Shown piece after piece: positions 1-9,599 of a stretch of DNA of 33,672 bases. Source of the DNA: Chara braunii (Eukaryota; Streptophyta; Charophyceae; Charales; Characeae); the NCBI GenBank assembly GCA_003427395.1, contig BFEA01000136.1, positions 205,988 through 239,659 on the forward strand. The letters are read 5' to 3'. The notes beneath the pieces were generated by a model that had not been told where the DNA came from, searched no databases, and saw nothing but the letters and a program-made list of their open reading frames with translations. The position numbers and the translations under genes were made by a program. Numbering within the stretch: the stretch's first letter is position 1; every line of letters begins with the position of its first letter.

Positions 1-112
1 TAGTATCAGTCCCTAGCTGTCTATCTGACGCCCTTCTTATAAGGGTGAAGAGATACAAAAGAGATTGGATGCCCTGCATGCTCACACAAGGCTACTTCGC
101 TGGATATTACAC

Positions 113-256
113 AGGACCTGCTCAGTCAATCCCCTGCGTTTCAGGGCAATCAATGCTGGCAGACTCCATAGCCACTATTTTCATAGGGTCTGCTCAGTCA
201 ATCCCCTGTTTTGCAGGGTAATCAATGCTGGCAGATCTCACAGTCACTGTTCTCAC
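113..256 (+). repeat. Tandem duplication of a ~72-bp unit upstream of a short retroposon
   Basis: Two adjacent units share the words CTGCTCAGTCAATCCCCTG and ATCAATGCTGGCAGA. Each unit holds a small inverted repeat (CCCTG...CAGGG). A similar CAGTCAATCTCCCCTG...GGCAGG block precedes the related element at 3.5 kb. It is therefore probably the 5' part of that element family rather than an independent repeat. The open frames across it have no recognisable product. Confidence 0.7.
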
Positions 257-281
257 CTTCTCAAGATATTTTTTCATACAA

Positions 282-419
282 GGGACGCTGGACCCGTTTT
301 CCAGCAGGTGACGCTCCCCACTAATAGATGGAGCCTCTCCCCAGGTGTTAGTGGTGTCTGCTCTTACCAGCAGCACTAACACTTGTGGGGGTGTGTTTTT
401 TTTCAAAAAAAGAAAAAAA
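282..419 (+). mobile_element. Short poly(A) retroposon, copy A (conserved box plus CTCTTAY hairpin)
   Basis: The element starts with the box GGGACGCTGGACCC and continues through CCAGCAGGTG, then a CTCCCCACtAATAGATGGAG block. A hairpin at 345-382 pairs GTGTTAGTG with CACTAACAC around a loop containing CTCTTAC (361-367). It ends in an impure A-rich tail. Four further copies lie in this window (3.5, 7.1, 8.6 and 13.4 kb). The common order and the A-tail indicate a non-autonomous retroposon. No Pol III A/B boxes are obvious, so it may be a LINE 3'-end derivative rather than a tRNA SINE. Confidence 0.7.
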
Positions 420-445
420 GAAAAAAGGAGATGAGCGAAATTGTC

Positions 446-511
446 TTTGGGGGAGGGAGGGAGGGAGGTAGGGAGGGAGGAGGGAGGGAGCGAGGGAGGG
501 CAGGGGGGGGG
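446..511 (+). repeat. GGGA-rich low-complexity tract (G-quadruplex-capable)
   Basis: The tract consists of repeated GGGA/GGAGGGA units ending in a run of nine Gs. It has many G-runs of three or more spaced by one or two bases, which is the pattern needed for G-quadruplexes on the plus strand. No gene is recognised here or in the following ~750 bases. Open frames at 717-1148 and on the opposite strand lack any recognisable motif and overlap one another. Confidence 0.75.
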
Positions 512-1269
512 TGAACCTAGGGCCCTTCGCCTATAGCTTAAGCCGCGGAAATGCCCGGAGTGGCCATCCCACAGAGGTTGGCAGCCACAGGTAAATTGCG
601 CGCCGCCGCGATGCCTCCATTTCTTAGGACCGGGCTAAAATTCCGCAATAGTAAGCGGAAAAGATAAGAAAAAGCAATCTCGGATTGGGGAAGAGACGCC
701 GGGAGCCATTGGCGCTTTGAAGAAAAATGAGGTATGTTGTGGTGGAACAGCGCATGGCCCTCGGGAGCTGGGTATTTTGTCGAAGGGGGGACTGAAGGGC
801 AAACGCTGTGGTTTGTTTGAATTCAACAATAACAGTGGAGAGTTGGAAGTGGGCGTTGGGGTGAGAGGTGGCTGTCTCTCACAGGCCTGGGCGCTGGCTT
901 GTTTGGCGGTGGAACGCGGGGCGAATCCCTTGAGGCGGGTGCCAGTGAAAGGAAGGGCGGAAGGGTGTGATGTTGGTGGTCAGTCTCGGTGGCTGAGCTC
1001 TTTTCCCCAGTCCCTCTCCACCCCATACCCGCCTTTCTGTCCTTTGCTGGCTGCTGCACAGCTTTGCTCGCTGCTCGTTGTATTCTGCACCTATGTCTTC
1101 CCTACTTCTGCCCATTACTACCTTCCAGTCTTTATGTTTGCTGTGTGACGTGCTGGATGTGTTTGAACTTTGAACTCCCCAAACATACCCTGTTTCGACC
1201 TGTGTGCATGTTGTTTTGCAGCTGTCTCGCAGAGCTGTCCCGCGGGCCCAAAAGGGCTCCTTGCCTGTA

Positions 1270-1392
1270 GGTACAGCACCGGGACTTCCCAGGAGGTCAC
1301 CCATCCCAGAACTACTCCGGCCCAACGGCCGACAGCGCTTGGCTTCCGAGTTCGGATGGGATCGGGTGCTTTAGCCGTGCTATGAACGTACC
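1270..1392 (-). rRNA. 5S ribosomal RNA gene
   Basis: Read on the minus strand, the 123-nt segment has the 5S landmarks. The 5' end GGTAC (1392-1388) pairs with the 3' end GTACC (1274-1270) to close helix I. The internal control region is present: AAGCCAAGCGC for the A box and GGATGGGTGACC...CTGGGAAGTC for the C box. The CCCATCC...GAACTC arm is also intact. The sequence is of green-lineage type. Only one copy is seen, whereas 5S genes usually occur in tandem arrays. A TTTT run lies about 25 nt downstream and could serve as a Pol III terminator. It could be an active dispersed gene or a recently transposed copy. Confidence 0.9.
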
Positions 1393-1798
1393 ATGAAGAG
1401 GGGTGGCACTGGCTTCCCCCGAATGAACAGGAGCACATCGGTGCCAATCAGGCGATGGCCCGATCGAGCCTGCTGCTCGGTGGAACAGAGCAAATGCATT
1501 GGAGAGCTTCTGGGAAATTTGTCACCCATCGGGAACGAAACAAGTGGTTACTGGGAACGCTGAAGGATGAGACAACAGTCGCCGCAAAGGCGCGCCAGAT
1601 ACATGATACACGACGGTATGCGACGCAGCGTGGATGGTGGAGCAGAGCCCTTGGGAAGTAACGACGATCCTTGGTTCCGACCGCTTGTTCGTTTCCCGGC
1701 GGAACGCAGGGCAATAGCTTCGCATGGTGAACACTGCGAACGGACTAGGAGCAGTTGTCATGGGGGGAACTTGAAGGTGTTTTGTGGGGTTCCCTGCA

Positions 1799-1875
1799 CC
1801 AACGGGCCTAGGTCAGTTGGTACACCCACAAACTGTAGCAATACAGACCCAAGTTTGAATCCAGATACAATCAGA
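1799..1875 (+). mobile_element. tRNA-derived SINE head, copy 1
   Basis: A Pol III A-box-like sequence TAGGTCAGTTGG (1809-1820) is followed at tRNA spacing by a B-box-like AGTTTGAATCC (1852-1862). The segment between them, ACCCACAAACTGTAGCAATA and onward, recurs at about 22750 with a canonical B box. That indicates a dispersed SINE rather than a tRNA gene. No full cloverleaf can be drawn. Confidence 0.55.
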
Positions 1876-1999
1876 TGACCAGAATAAAATCATTCTGAAT
1901 TACCCGGAGGTGGTCAGCTCAATGATCGATGATATGATTGATAACTCAAGGCTGTCACCCTTTCGGGGGAAAAAAAAAACCGAAAAAAAGACTCTTTGT

Positions 2000-2440
2000 A
2001 GTTTGAAGCCAACTCAGGCTGGTTACCGACAGGTGGGAAGGACTGTCACAGCGAACAGTTGGATTCATAGATGTGCAGGCGGGAGGGACTGTCACAGCAA
2101 AATGGTGGATCCATGGATGTATAAATGGATGGACGGACAACAAGGCAAACCGACAGACAGATATAGCAGGAGAACACTGTCAGGCAGATGCATGCACACA
2201 AGGGCAGATGGACAGACGGAAGCCTGAGGACAGATGAATGGATGGTAGAACACTGAGAAGAGACAGACAGAAGCCTGAGGACAGATGAATGGATGGTAGA
2301 ACACTGAGAAGAGAGAGCTAAACAGAGAGATCCATTCAGGGTGTGATCTAAGCATGGGCAGACACAGAGGTGAGGATATCTACACACAGACAGACAAACA
2401 AATGGATTTGCAGAAAGACAGAGAAAGGGGGATTTTGACA
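2000..2440 (+). repeat. GACAGA/GATGGATG-rich region with a 51-bp minisatellite
   Basis: A 51-bp unit beginning AGCCTGAGGACAGATGAATG occurs at 2221 and again at 2272, nearly identical. It sits in a purine-rich background of GACAG and TGGATGGA words. An upstream pair (GGGA.GGACTGTCACAGC) near 2035 and 2086 is also duplicated. The long minus-strand open frames here are read-throughs of the repeat and are not called as genes. Confidence 0.75.
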
Positions 2441-2758
2441 CACCGACAGACGAACAATTGGATGCGCGAAAAAAAAAAGCCAGAAAGCCAGGGATAGGCT
2501 GTCGGAGTGCACCTATGCAGGTAACCCTCGATCACCAAAATACCCCACTGTACCAGGTGATCGTTTACGTCAGTTTGAAAGAAGTGCAGCGTCCCTAGTC
2601 AGTTGAAGACTCTTAGTTGGATGCAAAACTTCTACCTCAACTGTCACAAAGCAAGTTACCGTCGTAGAGAAAGGGAGTGTACTGTCAGCCTGAGGGCATT
2701 TTTCCTGAATGATCTTGATTGTGTAGCCACCTGCTGAAATTACAGCTGCTTCCTTAGA

Positions 2759-2869
2759 CTACCGTCTTCACCGAAATAGAACGCCCGGTCATTATAGCTG
2801 TATTCGGTGCAACTTTCAGTCCAGATACAGTGATAACTACCGCGCATTCTATTCGGGTGAAGACGGTAG
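2759..2869. repeat. 111-nt imperfect foldback (MITE-like or miRNA-precursor-like)
   Basis: The left arm starts CTACCGTCTTCACCGAAATA (2759) and the right arm (2842-2869) is its near-perfect reverse complement, with only a few mismatches over about 27 bp. The inner segments also pair partially: CGGT..TTAT..CTGTAT is mirrored on the other side. Nearly the whole segment can therefore fold as one hairpin. No target-site duplication is clear at the ends. It could be a short foldback MITE or a small-RNA precursor. Confidence 0.75.
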
Positions 2870-2936
2870 CAATATGTGCAAAGCATAACTGTTACATTCT
2901 TCGAGCAGCAGCAGATCAGACTAAATGCCCACTTAC

Positions 2937-3247
2937 CAGAACTGACAGATTGAGCACATCAGACTTTCTGCGAACATTATGAGAAGTGACGGATCGGCCT
3001 CAAAGATACAGTAGACACAAGGCTTACTAGTCTGTTCCACTCCCGACAACCGAGATAATGTGCTGAAAACAGTGAAAAGCAAATTGAGTGTCAAGGGTCT
3101 ACTGTCAAAGGGAATGCCAGACTCGATCCTTTTTCTGAGAATGGGAATTTTTTTTAAGTCGTATACATAAAAGAACTGGGACTGACCAACTGCCATAAAG
3201 ATTTCATTGTGCGCAGCAGAGTGCAAGAACTCAGGGGTTGGCAGCAA
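2937..3247 (-). CDS. Possible exon(s) of an unidentified gene, weakly WD-repeat-like
   Basis: A 104-codon open frame on the minus strand contains FLHS..HNEIFMAVGQ...YVYD. This resembles the HNE.F.AVAQ....IYD signature of WD-repeat nucleolar proteins of the UTP7/WDR46 type, but the similarity covers only about 25 residues and is uncertain. A strong 3' splice site (pyrimidine-rich, ending TTTTCAG) at 3069-3063 and a GTAAGTG donor at 2936-2930 frame a 126-nt segment (3062-2937), divisible by three. The upstream part may belong to another exon. No rest of the gene is visible nearby, so it may be a gene fragment or relic. Confidence 0.3.
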
Positions 3248-3524
3248 CCAGCGAGCGAGTTGTACTGTCTCTGGTATTTCAAAAAGTGTGTGTTTCTCCT
3301 TGTCCGTTTCTCTTTGCGTTTATAATACTGTCTCTGTTATTTCAAAAAATTATGTGTTTGTTCCTTGTCTGTTTCCTCAATAATTGACATTGGGCTTGGG
3401 GATATTTTTGCAATTTACTCAGCTGGGATCTGTCAACTGATATTTTCTGAAAATTGATTCATTTTCAGCCGTCACCCAGTCAGTCAATCTCCCCTGCTGA
3501 TGGCAGGCCTGCTTGATGTGTGAT

Positions 3525-3699
3525 GGGACGCTGGACCCATTTTCCAGCAGGTGCAGCTCCCCACCAATAGATTGGAGCAACCAGGAAGCCCGCTAGAGGG
3601 GGATGCTCTTATCACCACCTCTAGCGAGAAAACTGGTTCTTGGCTTAAAAGGAAAAAAAGTCAGCAGGCCAAAAAAAAAAAAAGAAAAAAAAAAAAGAT
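3525..3699 (+). mobile_element. Short poly(A) retroposon, copy B
   Basis: It begins GGGACGCTGGACCC at 3525 and follows the family order: CCAGCAGGTG, then CTCCCCACCAATAGATTGGAG. A hairpin at 3591-3626 pairs CGCTAGAGG with CCTCTAGCG around CTCTTAT (3606-3612). It ends in two A-runs to about 3698. A CAGTCAATCTCCCCTG block precedes it at 3481, as in copy A. The stem sequence differs completely from copies A and D yet pairs perfectly. Confidence 0.7.
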
Positions 3700-4380
3700 G
3701 GCCAGCAGGCAGTGGTACCTTTCCACGGAAAGTTCTATCTGTGACCCTGAGGTTGACTAAGTGTGCTGAACCGGTTAATATCTAAGCCCAGCTGGTCCGG
3801 TCAAAGACACATTGGTGGACGCCTGAATGCTGACTGCGAGAAGATGAACCTGGGCTCCCTTGACTGTCGTGAGAGGCTCATGCACTTGGACTGGCATCAG
3901 TGGCAGGTGCTTTAATTGTGCTAAAGTACAGCGAGTAGTGCTAGCGCTTCTAGGGCAGAAGAAGTCAGTGAGTGGCAAGATACTTGGAGGCTATACATCA
4001 TGTTTGACGCCTGGCATGATGAGGCCCGGGGGAGAGAGACACTTGGAAGTGGCTTCTTCGAGGTAGTACACCAGTTATTGGTTCCTGGGTGTTATGGTGA
4101 GCCATGTACACTTTCAGACTATGATTAAAACTGTCTGAGAAGCGTGGAAGAAAGTGATTGGAACTTACAAAAAAAAAAAGAAAAAAGAAAAAAGGAAGAA
4201 GGGGGAGGAAGGGAGGAGTTGACTCTACTCTCTAGTTCCGTTCTTCTTGGCAAGAGACCACAGACTGTTTGCGTTGATTGGCTGCTGTAAGTGGGGTTAA
4301 GTGGGGTTTAAACTTTAAAGTTTAAACCACCAGACTGAGTACATCGGCGAAAAAAGCAGAATCTGATTGAGCCTCTCCTG
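3700..4380 (+). other. Gene-free stretch with A-rich tract and a perfect palindrome
   Basis: No coding or RNA gene is recognised. The stretch contains an impure A/G-rich tract at 4170-4215 that could be an old retroposon tail. It also contains a perfect 24-bp palindrome at 4305-4328 (arms GGTTTAAACTTT), just after a repeated GTGGGGTTAA/GTGGGGTTTA word. Confidence 0.5.
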
Positions 4381-6620
4381 AAATTCGGAGGCCATGGACG
4401 GTAGATAAAATGAATCGGTGGTTCATGCACTTAATGGCCTCCTATTTTTTAGGGGAGGCTCATTGACAATCTCCATTTTCGGATGTACTGGTGGTTTAAG
4501 TTGTTGGGGGGGGTTCCAACTGACCTCAGAAACGAAAGTCAACTGGACCAAGACAATAGGCTGGTGGACCGCGGACGCACCCGCTCCCATAGAACTATCC
4601 CCGCCAGGTCTACAGTGGACTGATCCAGATTCATCAATCCGTTTCCTGGGCATCAACCTTAATCTCAAAGGATGTCATCAAATCTCGGCGGCGTCACTCT
4701 TGTCTTCAATGGTCAACAGGATGCACACCTGGAAAGCCACACACACTTCCCTTCTAGGCAGGGTACTGGCACTCAACAACTCATTCCTAGCAATGATGTG
4801 GTACTCTGTTCCCAGCTTCTGATTTCCATTGTTAGTTGAGGAAAAAAGCAGCAGCATTCCTATGGACAGGTAATCCGGACAAGCATCACTTTATCCACAA
4901 TGTGGCTTGGCAAATAGTGACCAGCCCAAAAATCAAAGGGGGCCTAGGTCTCATAGACCCAACCTGCCAAATCCAAGCCCTACAAATCAAATGGATCATA
5001 AGACTGGCCCTCCAGGACAATGTGCACTGGATCCCTCCTACCAACATGACAGGCCTATTTTGGATATTTAACAAACACTGGCCGTTCCTAAAGGGAAACG
5101 GGGACAACCCGACCAAGCACTCCAGCAGAACCCTAACAACTCCCATCGAACCCAATCCCTCTGGGAACAAATCCTACATACGTGGAGACTCATCTTCCCA
5201 GAGAACAGAACAGGTCCAAATAAAAAAGACGAAATCCACAGGCAACCCCTCTTTGGCAACCCTCTGATTAAGAACGATAAAGGTGAAAGCCTACCACTCT
5301 CGAAGTCAGATCCTAAATGGGGACACTGGCTAGAAAAGGGGTAATGGCAAATCCAACACATCTGGGACGAACCAAACAAAACCTGGAGAACAGAAAGAGA
5401 CCTAAGAGATAAACTAAAAGGCGCACATCACTTGCAAATCAACCTAAACAATATAGTAGACTGCATCCCTCTACATTGGCGAGCCCTGTTGAAATCAGAC
5501 CAAACTTGGCAATACGGAGACTGGGCCACTACCACTGACTCCTCACCAATACAGGAAGTCCTCACATTCAAGAATTACGAACCCCACAACAAGAACTGGA
5601 TATGCTGTAACATACACACCCTAGAAGAACCAGGAAACCCGGTTAGTTATATCAACATAAAGAGCAGAGCAGAAGGAGCATTCAATACCAACAACCTGAG
5701 AAGACTCAAAATCATAGAAGGAGAAAGGAAGAGAGTCTATAAACCCCATATCAACGTTTGCGATCTAGAGATTGATCCCACGGAATGGTCATGGAGCTTC
5801 TCTTCTGGTCCCCCTCCCATTTCCAACTCATGCAAGCTAACTGACTATACACCCAAACTAGGCTATCAATATCCAATACAATACGCAATCGGAGGACAAA
5901 AGAAGAGCCACAAATAGCCAACATTAACTTCAAACTCCCCTGGGCCACAGTACTATCCACAAGACCGGCCAAGCTAGCTAGCCTGAGATGGCTAATTGTC
6001 CTCAAAGCAGTCCCAGTAAACAAATGGTTGGCCATCAGACACAATCAAGGAAACAGTTCTGAACAAGATTCCTTGTGCAAGGTAACCTCAACACCCCAGA
6101 ATCCCTGAACCACTGCTTCATTGACTGCCCCGAAGCCAGATCCCTATGGCAAGCCCTAGAAACATCATGGCTCAAAATATCAGACTCTCCTCTATTAATC
6201 AACCCCGCAGCACTAGCACTGGAAGGGGCGCTTGTCCAAAAAAAAAAAAATCAACCCCGCCACACTATTCCTCGACCTCAACCAATCACCCCCACTCAAA
6301 GGCTTTGAAGCCTTCCTCTCCTCCCAAATCAAAAAACGCACCCTATGGGCCATATGGAAAAACAGATGTGACACCACATTCGATGACAGACTCACCACCC
6401 CAGAAAACCCACTCATCACCATCAAACAACTAAATTAAATAGACACAGAACTCCACGCGCTCTGGAACAAACAACGTAAAAAGCTCCCAACTGACCCCGA
6501 CAAAAAAAAACTAACAATCCTAAAATTCTCAGCATCCAAATTAGGCAATGGGCTCATTGGCACAATCAACAACGAGAGACTAATCCTAAAAAATTGGCTA
6601 ACCTTAACACATACATAAAG
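4380..6620 (+). pseudogene. Decayed LINE: C-terminal reverse transcriptase and zf-RVT-like region
   Basis: Conceptual translation across several frames gives the end of a plant-type L1 reverse transcriptase. VNWTKTIGWW and SIRFLGINLN (about 4535-4660) match the region after the RT catalytic core. Then come LLGRVLALNNSFLAMMWY, a FLWTG...KGGLGLIDP segment (4836-5010) and an LFGNPLI block (about 5245). A Cys/His motif ESLNHCFIDCPEARSLW (about 6100-6150) and a TLWAIWKNRC end (6340-6370) follow. The catalytic YADD, endonuclease and ORF1 are absent, so the copy is 5'-truncated. Frameshifts and stops (for example TAA at 6436-6438) break it, so it is dead. The family differs from the two LINE copies at 18 and 21 kb. 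No clear poly(A) tail is found. Confidence 0.8.
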
Positions 6621-6900
6621 CCTCCCCAAAACCCACCCTATTCCACACACTACCAAACTCAAACCAAGCTACCATAACTAACCAATAATCGAAGCACTAA
6701 AAAGCCCTACCCCCCCACCCCTATTGCGAAACCCCCCACCTTCTAGCGTCCGTCTCCACATCACCACAATCCCGTTCAACTCACCCTTCACCTACCCCCC
6801 CCTCCCGGACCCTCCATAATACAACAACCACTATACCTTAACTAACTAATAAACCCAACCACGGTCACCCCCCACTCCTCAGCATCCCCCTTTCAAGCGA
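6620..6900 (+). repeat. C/A-rich low-complexity tract downstream of the LINE
   Basis: The tract is dominated by CCCC, ACCC and CTAAC words, with almost no G over long stretches. It may be the LINE 3' untranslated region or an expanded C-rich repeat. No gene is seen in it. Confidence 0.6.
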
Positions 6901-7036
6901 AACCAAGAGCCCAGAACTGCCCCACCAGCCTTAGCAGGATAAGACACAGATGCGACCACCGGTGATAGGACAGGACACAGAAATGACAGGATAGGCTTTA
7001 GTGTTCTGTCACCAAACACAGGACACACACACACAT

Positions 7037-7137
7037 GTACTAGTGGAGGTGATAAGAGCACCTCTCACCAGTACTCAGTACTCACCTCGCAGATGCTCCA
7101 TGGTGGGGAGCAGCGTCTGCTATGAAATCGGGTCCAC
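7037..7137 (-). mobile_element. Short retroposon, degenerate copy C
   Basis: On the minus strand a decayed box (GGACCCGATTTCATAGCAGA) is followed by GCTCCCCACCATGGAGC and the family hairpin at 7074-7037. The stem runs GTACTGGTGaGAGGTG against CACCTCCACTAGTAC, about 15 bp with one bulge and one G-U pair, and the loop is CTCTTAT. The poly(A) tail has been lost and a (CA)n run lies where it would be. Confidence 0.6.
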
Positions 7138-7332
7138 ATACACATTACGAACATACACATGGCCCTATGGGCTCATACAAAAACATACATAGCCTCTGGG
7201 CATACACACATACACACAAAATTACGATACTGAGCTGGGGGGGTCTATCAGGTATATGATCGGGTCTACCCTCGCATGGCTTAGCTCTAAGGAGGGGTAC
7301 GGATATAAGTCGCTCCGGCTAGTCTGAGATCC

Positions 7333-7700
7333 GCCTAGCCTTGGGTAATCTAGGGGAAGGACGGTAGGATGTGGGCGCTGGCCTGCCTTGCTTAGGTAAT
7401 CCTGCTGGGTAGAGTCTCTGAATCGGGCCTGTAGAACATATCATGAGCCTGGCGTCCGAAGTTCCGGTATGGCAAGGTTCGTCCGCTTCCGCTTGCATAG
7501 GGGCTGGGAGGTTGGCCCAGCCTTGGTCAGCTAGGGGAAGGACGGTAGGATGTGTCCGCAGGCGCTGGCCTGCCTTGCTTAGGTAATGCTGCTGGGTAGA
7601 CTCTCTGAATCGGGCCTGTAGAAGATTAGATGAAGTTCCTGTACGGCAAGGTTTGTCCGCTTCCGCTTCCATCAGGGCTGGGAGGTTGGCCTAGCCTTGG
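7333..7700. repeat. Two-copy tandem duplication, ~181-bp period
   Basis: TAGGGGAAGGACGGTAGGAT recurs at 7351 and 7532. The whole unit is duplicated, including CTGGCCTGCCTTGCTTAGG, CTGAATCGGGCCTGTAGAA and GTCCGCTTCCGCTT, with small indels. A partial third start (GGCCTAGCCTTGG) lies at 7689. The minus-strand open frame across it only mirrors the repeat. 7700-8170 holds nothing recognisable. Confidence 0.8.
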
Positions 7701-8170
7701 TGCTTGTCACTGCTGTCTGGTCCAAGTTGCCCTCTATACTGGTAGGGTGATGGTCCTGAGTGCTGGTCACACTGAGGTAGGATAGTAGGGACAGGGGGTG
7801 CGCTGGGAGTATTAACGTGGGGATGGGTAGGGTGGGTGGCCTATCCTGTGAGGACAACCATTGGCTGCCCCTACTAGCAATCACCGCGGGTCTGGTCCTT
7901 GGCCTCTACAACACCCTGGGCTTTAAATAAAGAAAAAAAGAAAAGACCAGATCCCCAGTAAATCAGGCTAACTTAGGCAGGGGTGAAGGGTGGTACATCC
8001 TTTCTCCGGGAAGTAATCAATGCAGTCCTTCGGACCTCCACACCACAAGGGGGAGGAGCGTGAGTGTGTATATACTTGTATCATTTTCTGACTTGCCAGT
8101 GGAATAGGAACCGGACTGCTGCTCCCCAGAATGGAAAAGGAGCCGGAATCGTAAGGTTCTGTTTATCATT

Positions 8171-8187
8171 AAAAAAAAAAAAAAAAA
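8171..8187 (+). repeat. A17 homopolymer, possible retroposon tail
   Basis: Seventeen consecutive A residues follow AAGGTTCTGTTTATCATT. This could be the 3' tail of an unrecognised retroposon lying within 7930-8170, but no family similarity was found in the window. A G-rich run follows immediately. Confidence 0.4.
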
Positions 8188-8533
8188 GTTGTTGGGGGGG
8201 GTGCACTATGGGCATGTGACATGCTGAAAGGCTGCGAGGTGCATAGATCATAACTCAGAGTCAGACCAACGCACACCTCTCCCAGCCAGCAAACAGTCTC
8301 TATCTTAGGGTGTTTGGAAACCATACCGTATGCCTTGGCTGTGATGATTAGCACTGGGATGAAACCCACCGTTGCCCAATGCTTGTGGAGGAGAAAGTCT
8401 TTAGTTTCAACTTTCAACGGGTGACTGCGGGACAAAACTCCACAATGTCAGGTTCCATCACTCTAAGACTTTTGCGTAGAGGCTCCTTTGCAAAATAGTG
8501 CCAATGATGAAGATTTGCAGAAGAATTGACTGT

Positions 8534-8663
8534 CTTTTTTTTTTTTTTTTCAACCCAGGTGGATGCTAGTGATGCTGGTAAGAGCAAACACCACTAGCAT
8601 GCCCAGGGAGGCTCCATCTATTGGTGGGGAGCAACACCTGCCGGGAATCGGGTCCAGCGTCCC
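8534..8663 (-). mobile_element. Short poly(A) retroposon, copy D
   Basis: On the minus strand it runs from GGGACGCTGGACCC (8663) through GGCAGGTGTTGCTCCCCACC and AATAGATGGAGC to the hairpin 8600-8563. The stem is ATGCTAGTGGTG with CATCACTAGCAT (12 bp, one G-U) and the loop contains CTCTTAC. It ends with an A17 tail (T17 at 8534-8550 on the plus strand). This is the cleanest copy and defines the element as about 130 bp. Confidence 0.75.
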
Positions 8664-8682
8664 TTGACAGTTATGGAATCAT

Positions 8683-9110
8683 ATCAGCGCACCACGTGTC
8701 GACCCTACAACGATTGTGCACACCAAACCAGCCAACACCCGGCGCTATATCCTGATGAGCAGCTTGGATTACCGTTATTGCCTGAGGGGATAAGCTGCTC
8801 TTCGTTATGAAAACAAAATTCCCCCTCCGAAACCCTTGCGATCTTCTAATGCCTGGGAGGGGCTTTCGGAGCGAGAGATCATACTAAGACATGAGCACAA
8901 CTCGAGGCCAACATTCAACAAATCCACGTCGGCAAGAATAGCACCTATCATGTCGGCGCGCCACGTGTCGGGTCTAAAACGAAACACAACAGACCACGCA
9001 ACTCATGGCACAATAGGTCCTGACAAGCAACCTCGATTACCCCCTTATTGAGGAAATCAGGTACTCATCTCTATAGAATCAAAGTGCCCTCTCTGAAACC
9101 CTTATCATGT
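8683..9110. repeat. Diverged tandem duplication, each unit starting with a CACGTG box
   Basis: The two units begin GCGCACCACGTGTCG (about 8688) and GCGCGCCACGTGTCG (about 8956), roughly 270 bp apart. Both continue through GATTACC...TTATTG...GAGG to CTCTGAAACCCTT or CTCCGAAACCCTT. They are diverged, so the duplication is old. Each carries a CACGTG hexamer (8694-8699 and 8962-8967), the plant G-box core. Whether these act as promoters is unknown, and no convincing gene follows on either strand. Confidence 0.6.
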
Positions 9111-9599
9111 ACTGATAAGAAGAAGGGGAGTTCGCAGTGGAGATTTCCAGAATGTAAAAATACGGCAGCGCAGCAGCGCAGCACATGGCCAATCTCAACA
9201 GATCACCATAGGCGGTATTGCCTATCCATCCTGCTGTATACTGCCGTAGCAAATCATAGTTCCTTACAAATTCGCCCGATCTGCAGCAATCATCATTAAA
9301 AACAGATATCGAAATTGGCGAACAAACTCATCTCAAGTTGCCCTCAACTACCTCCCCGGGCTCCCCCCCCCGATTCTCCAACTTCGTGAGCGCATTTTAA
9401 CCGGGGGGGTGAAAGACACTACCTATCCTACCCCTTCCCGCCCCCAACCCTTCCCCCAGAATCCCACACCCTCTCCCTGAACAACACACTTCTCAATCGC
9501 CCATCCATCACGTCCCTGACCCCAACCGAATCCCACAGCACACAAAAGCAAAATAGCAAAGGAAGACCGGGAAGGGAAACGCAATCGGATCGCACTTAC

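Noticed and set aside
8748-8815. CTGATGAGCAGCTT...AAGCTGC as a hammerhead
   Set aside because: A stem forms after CTGATGA, but the required GAAA does not follow it.
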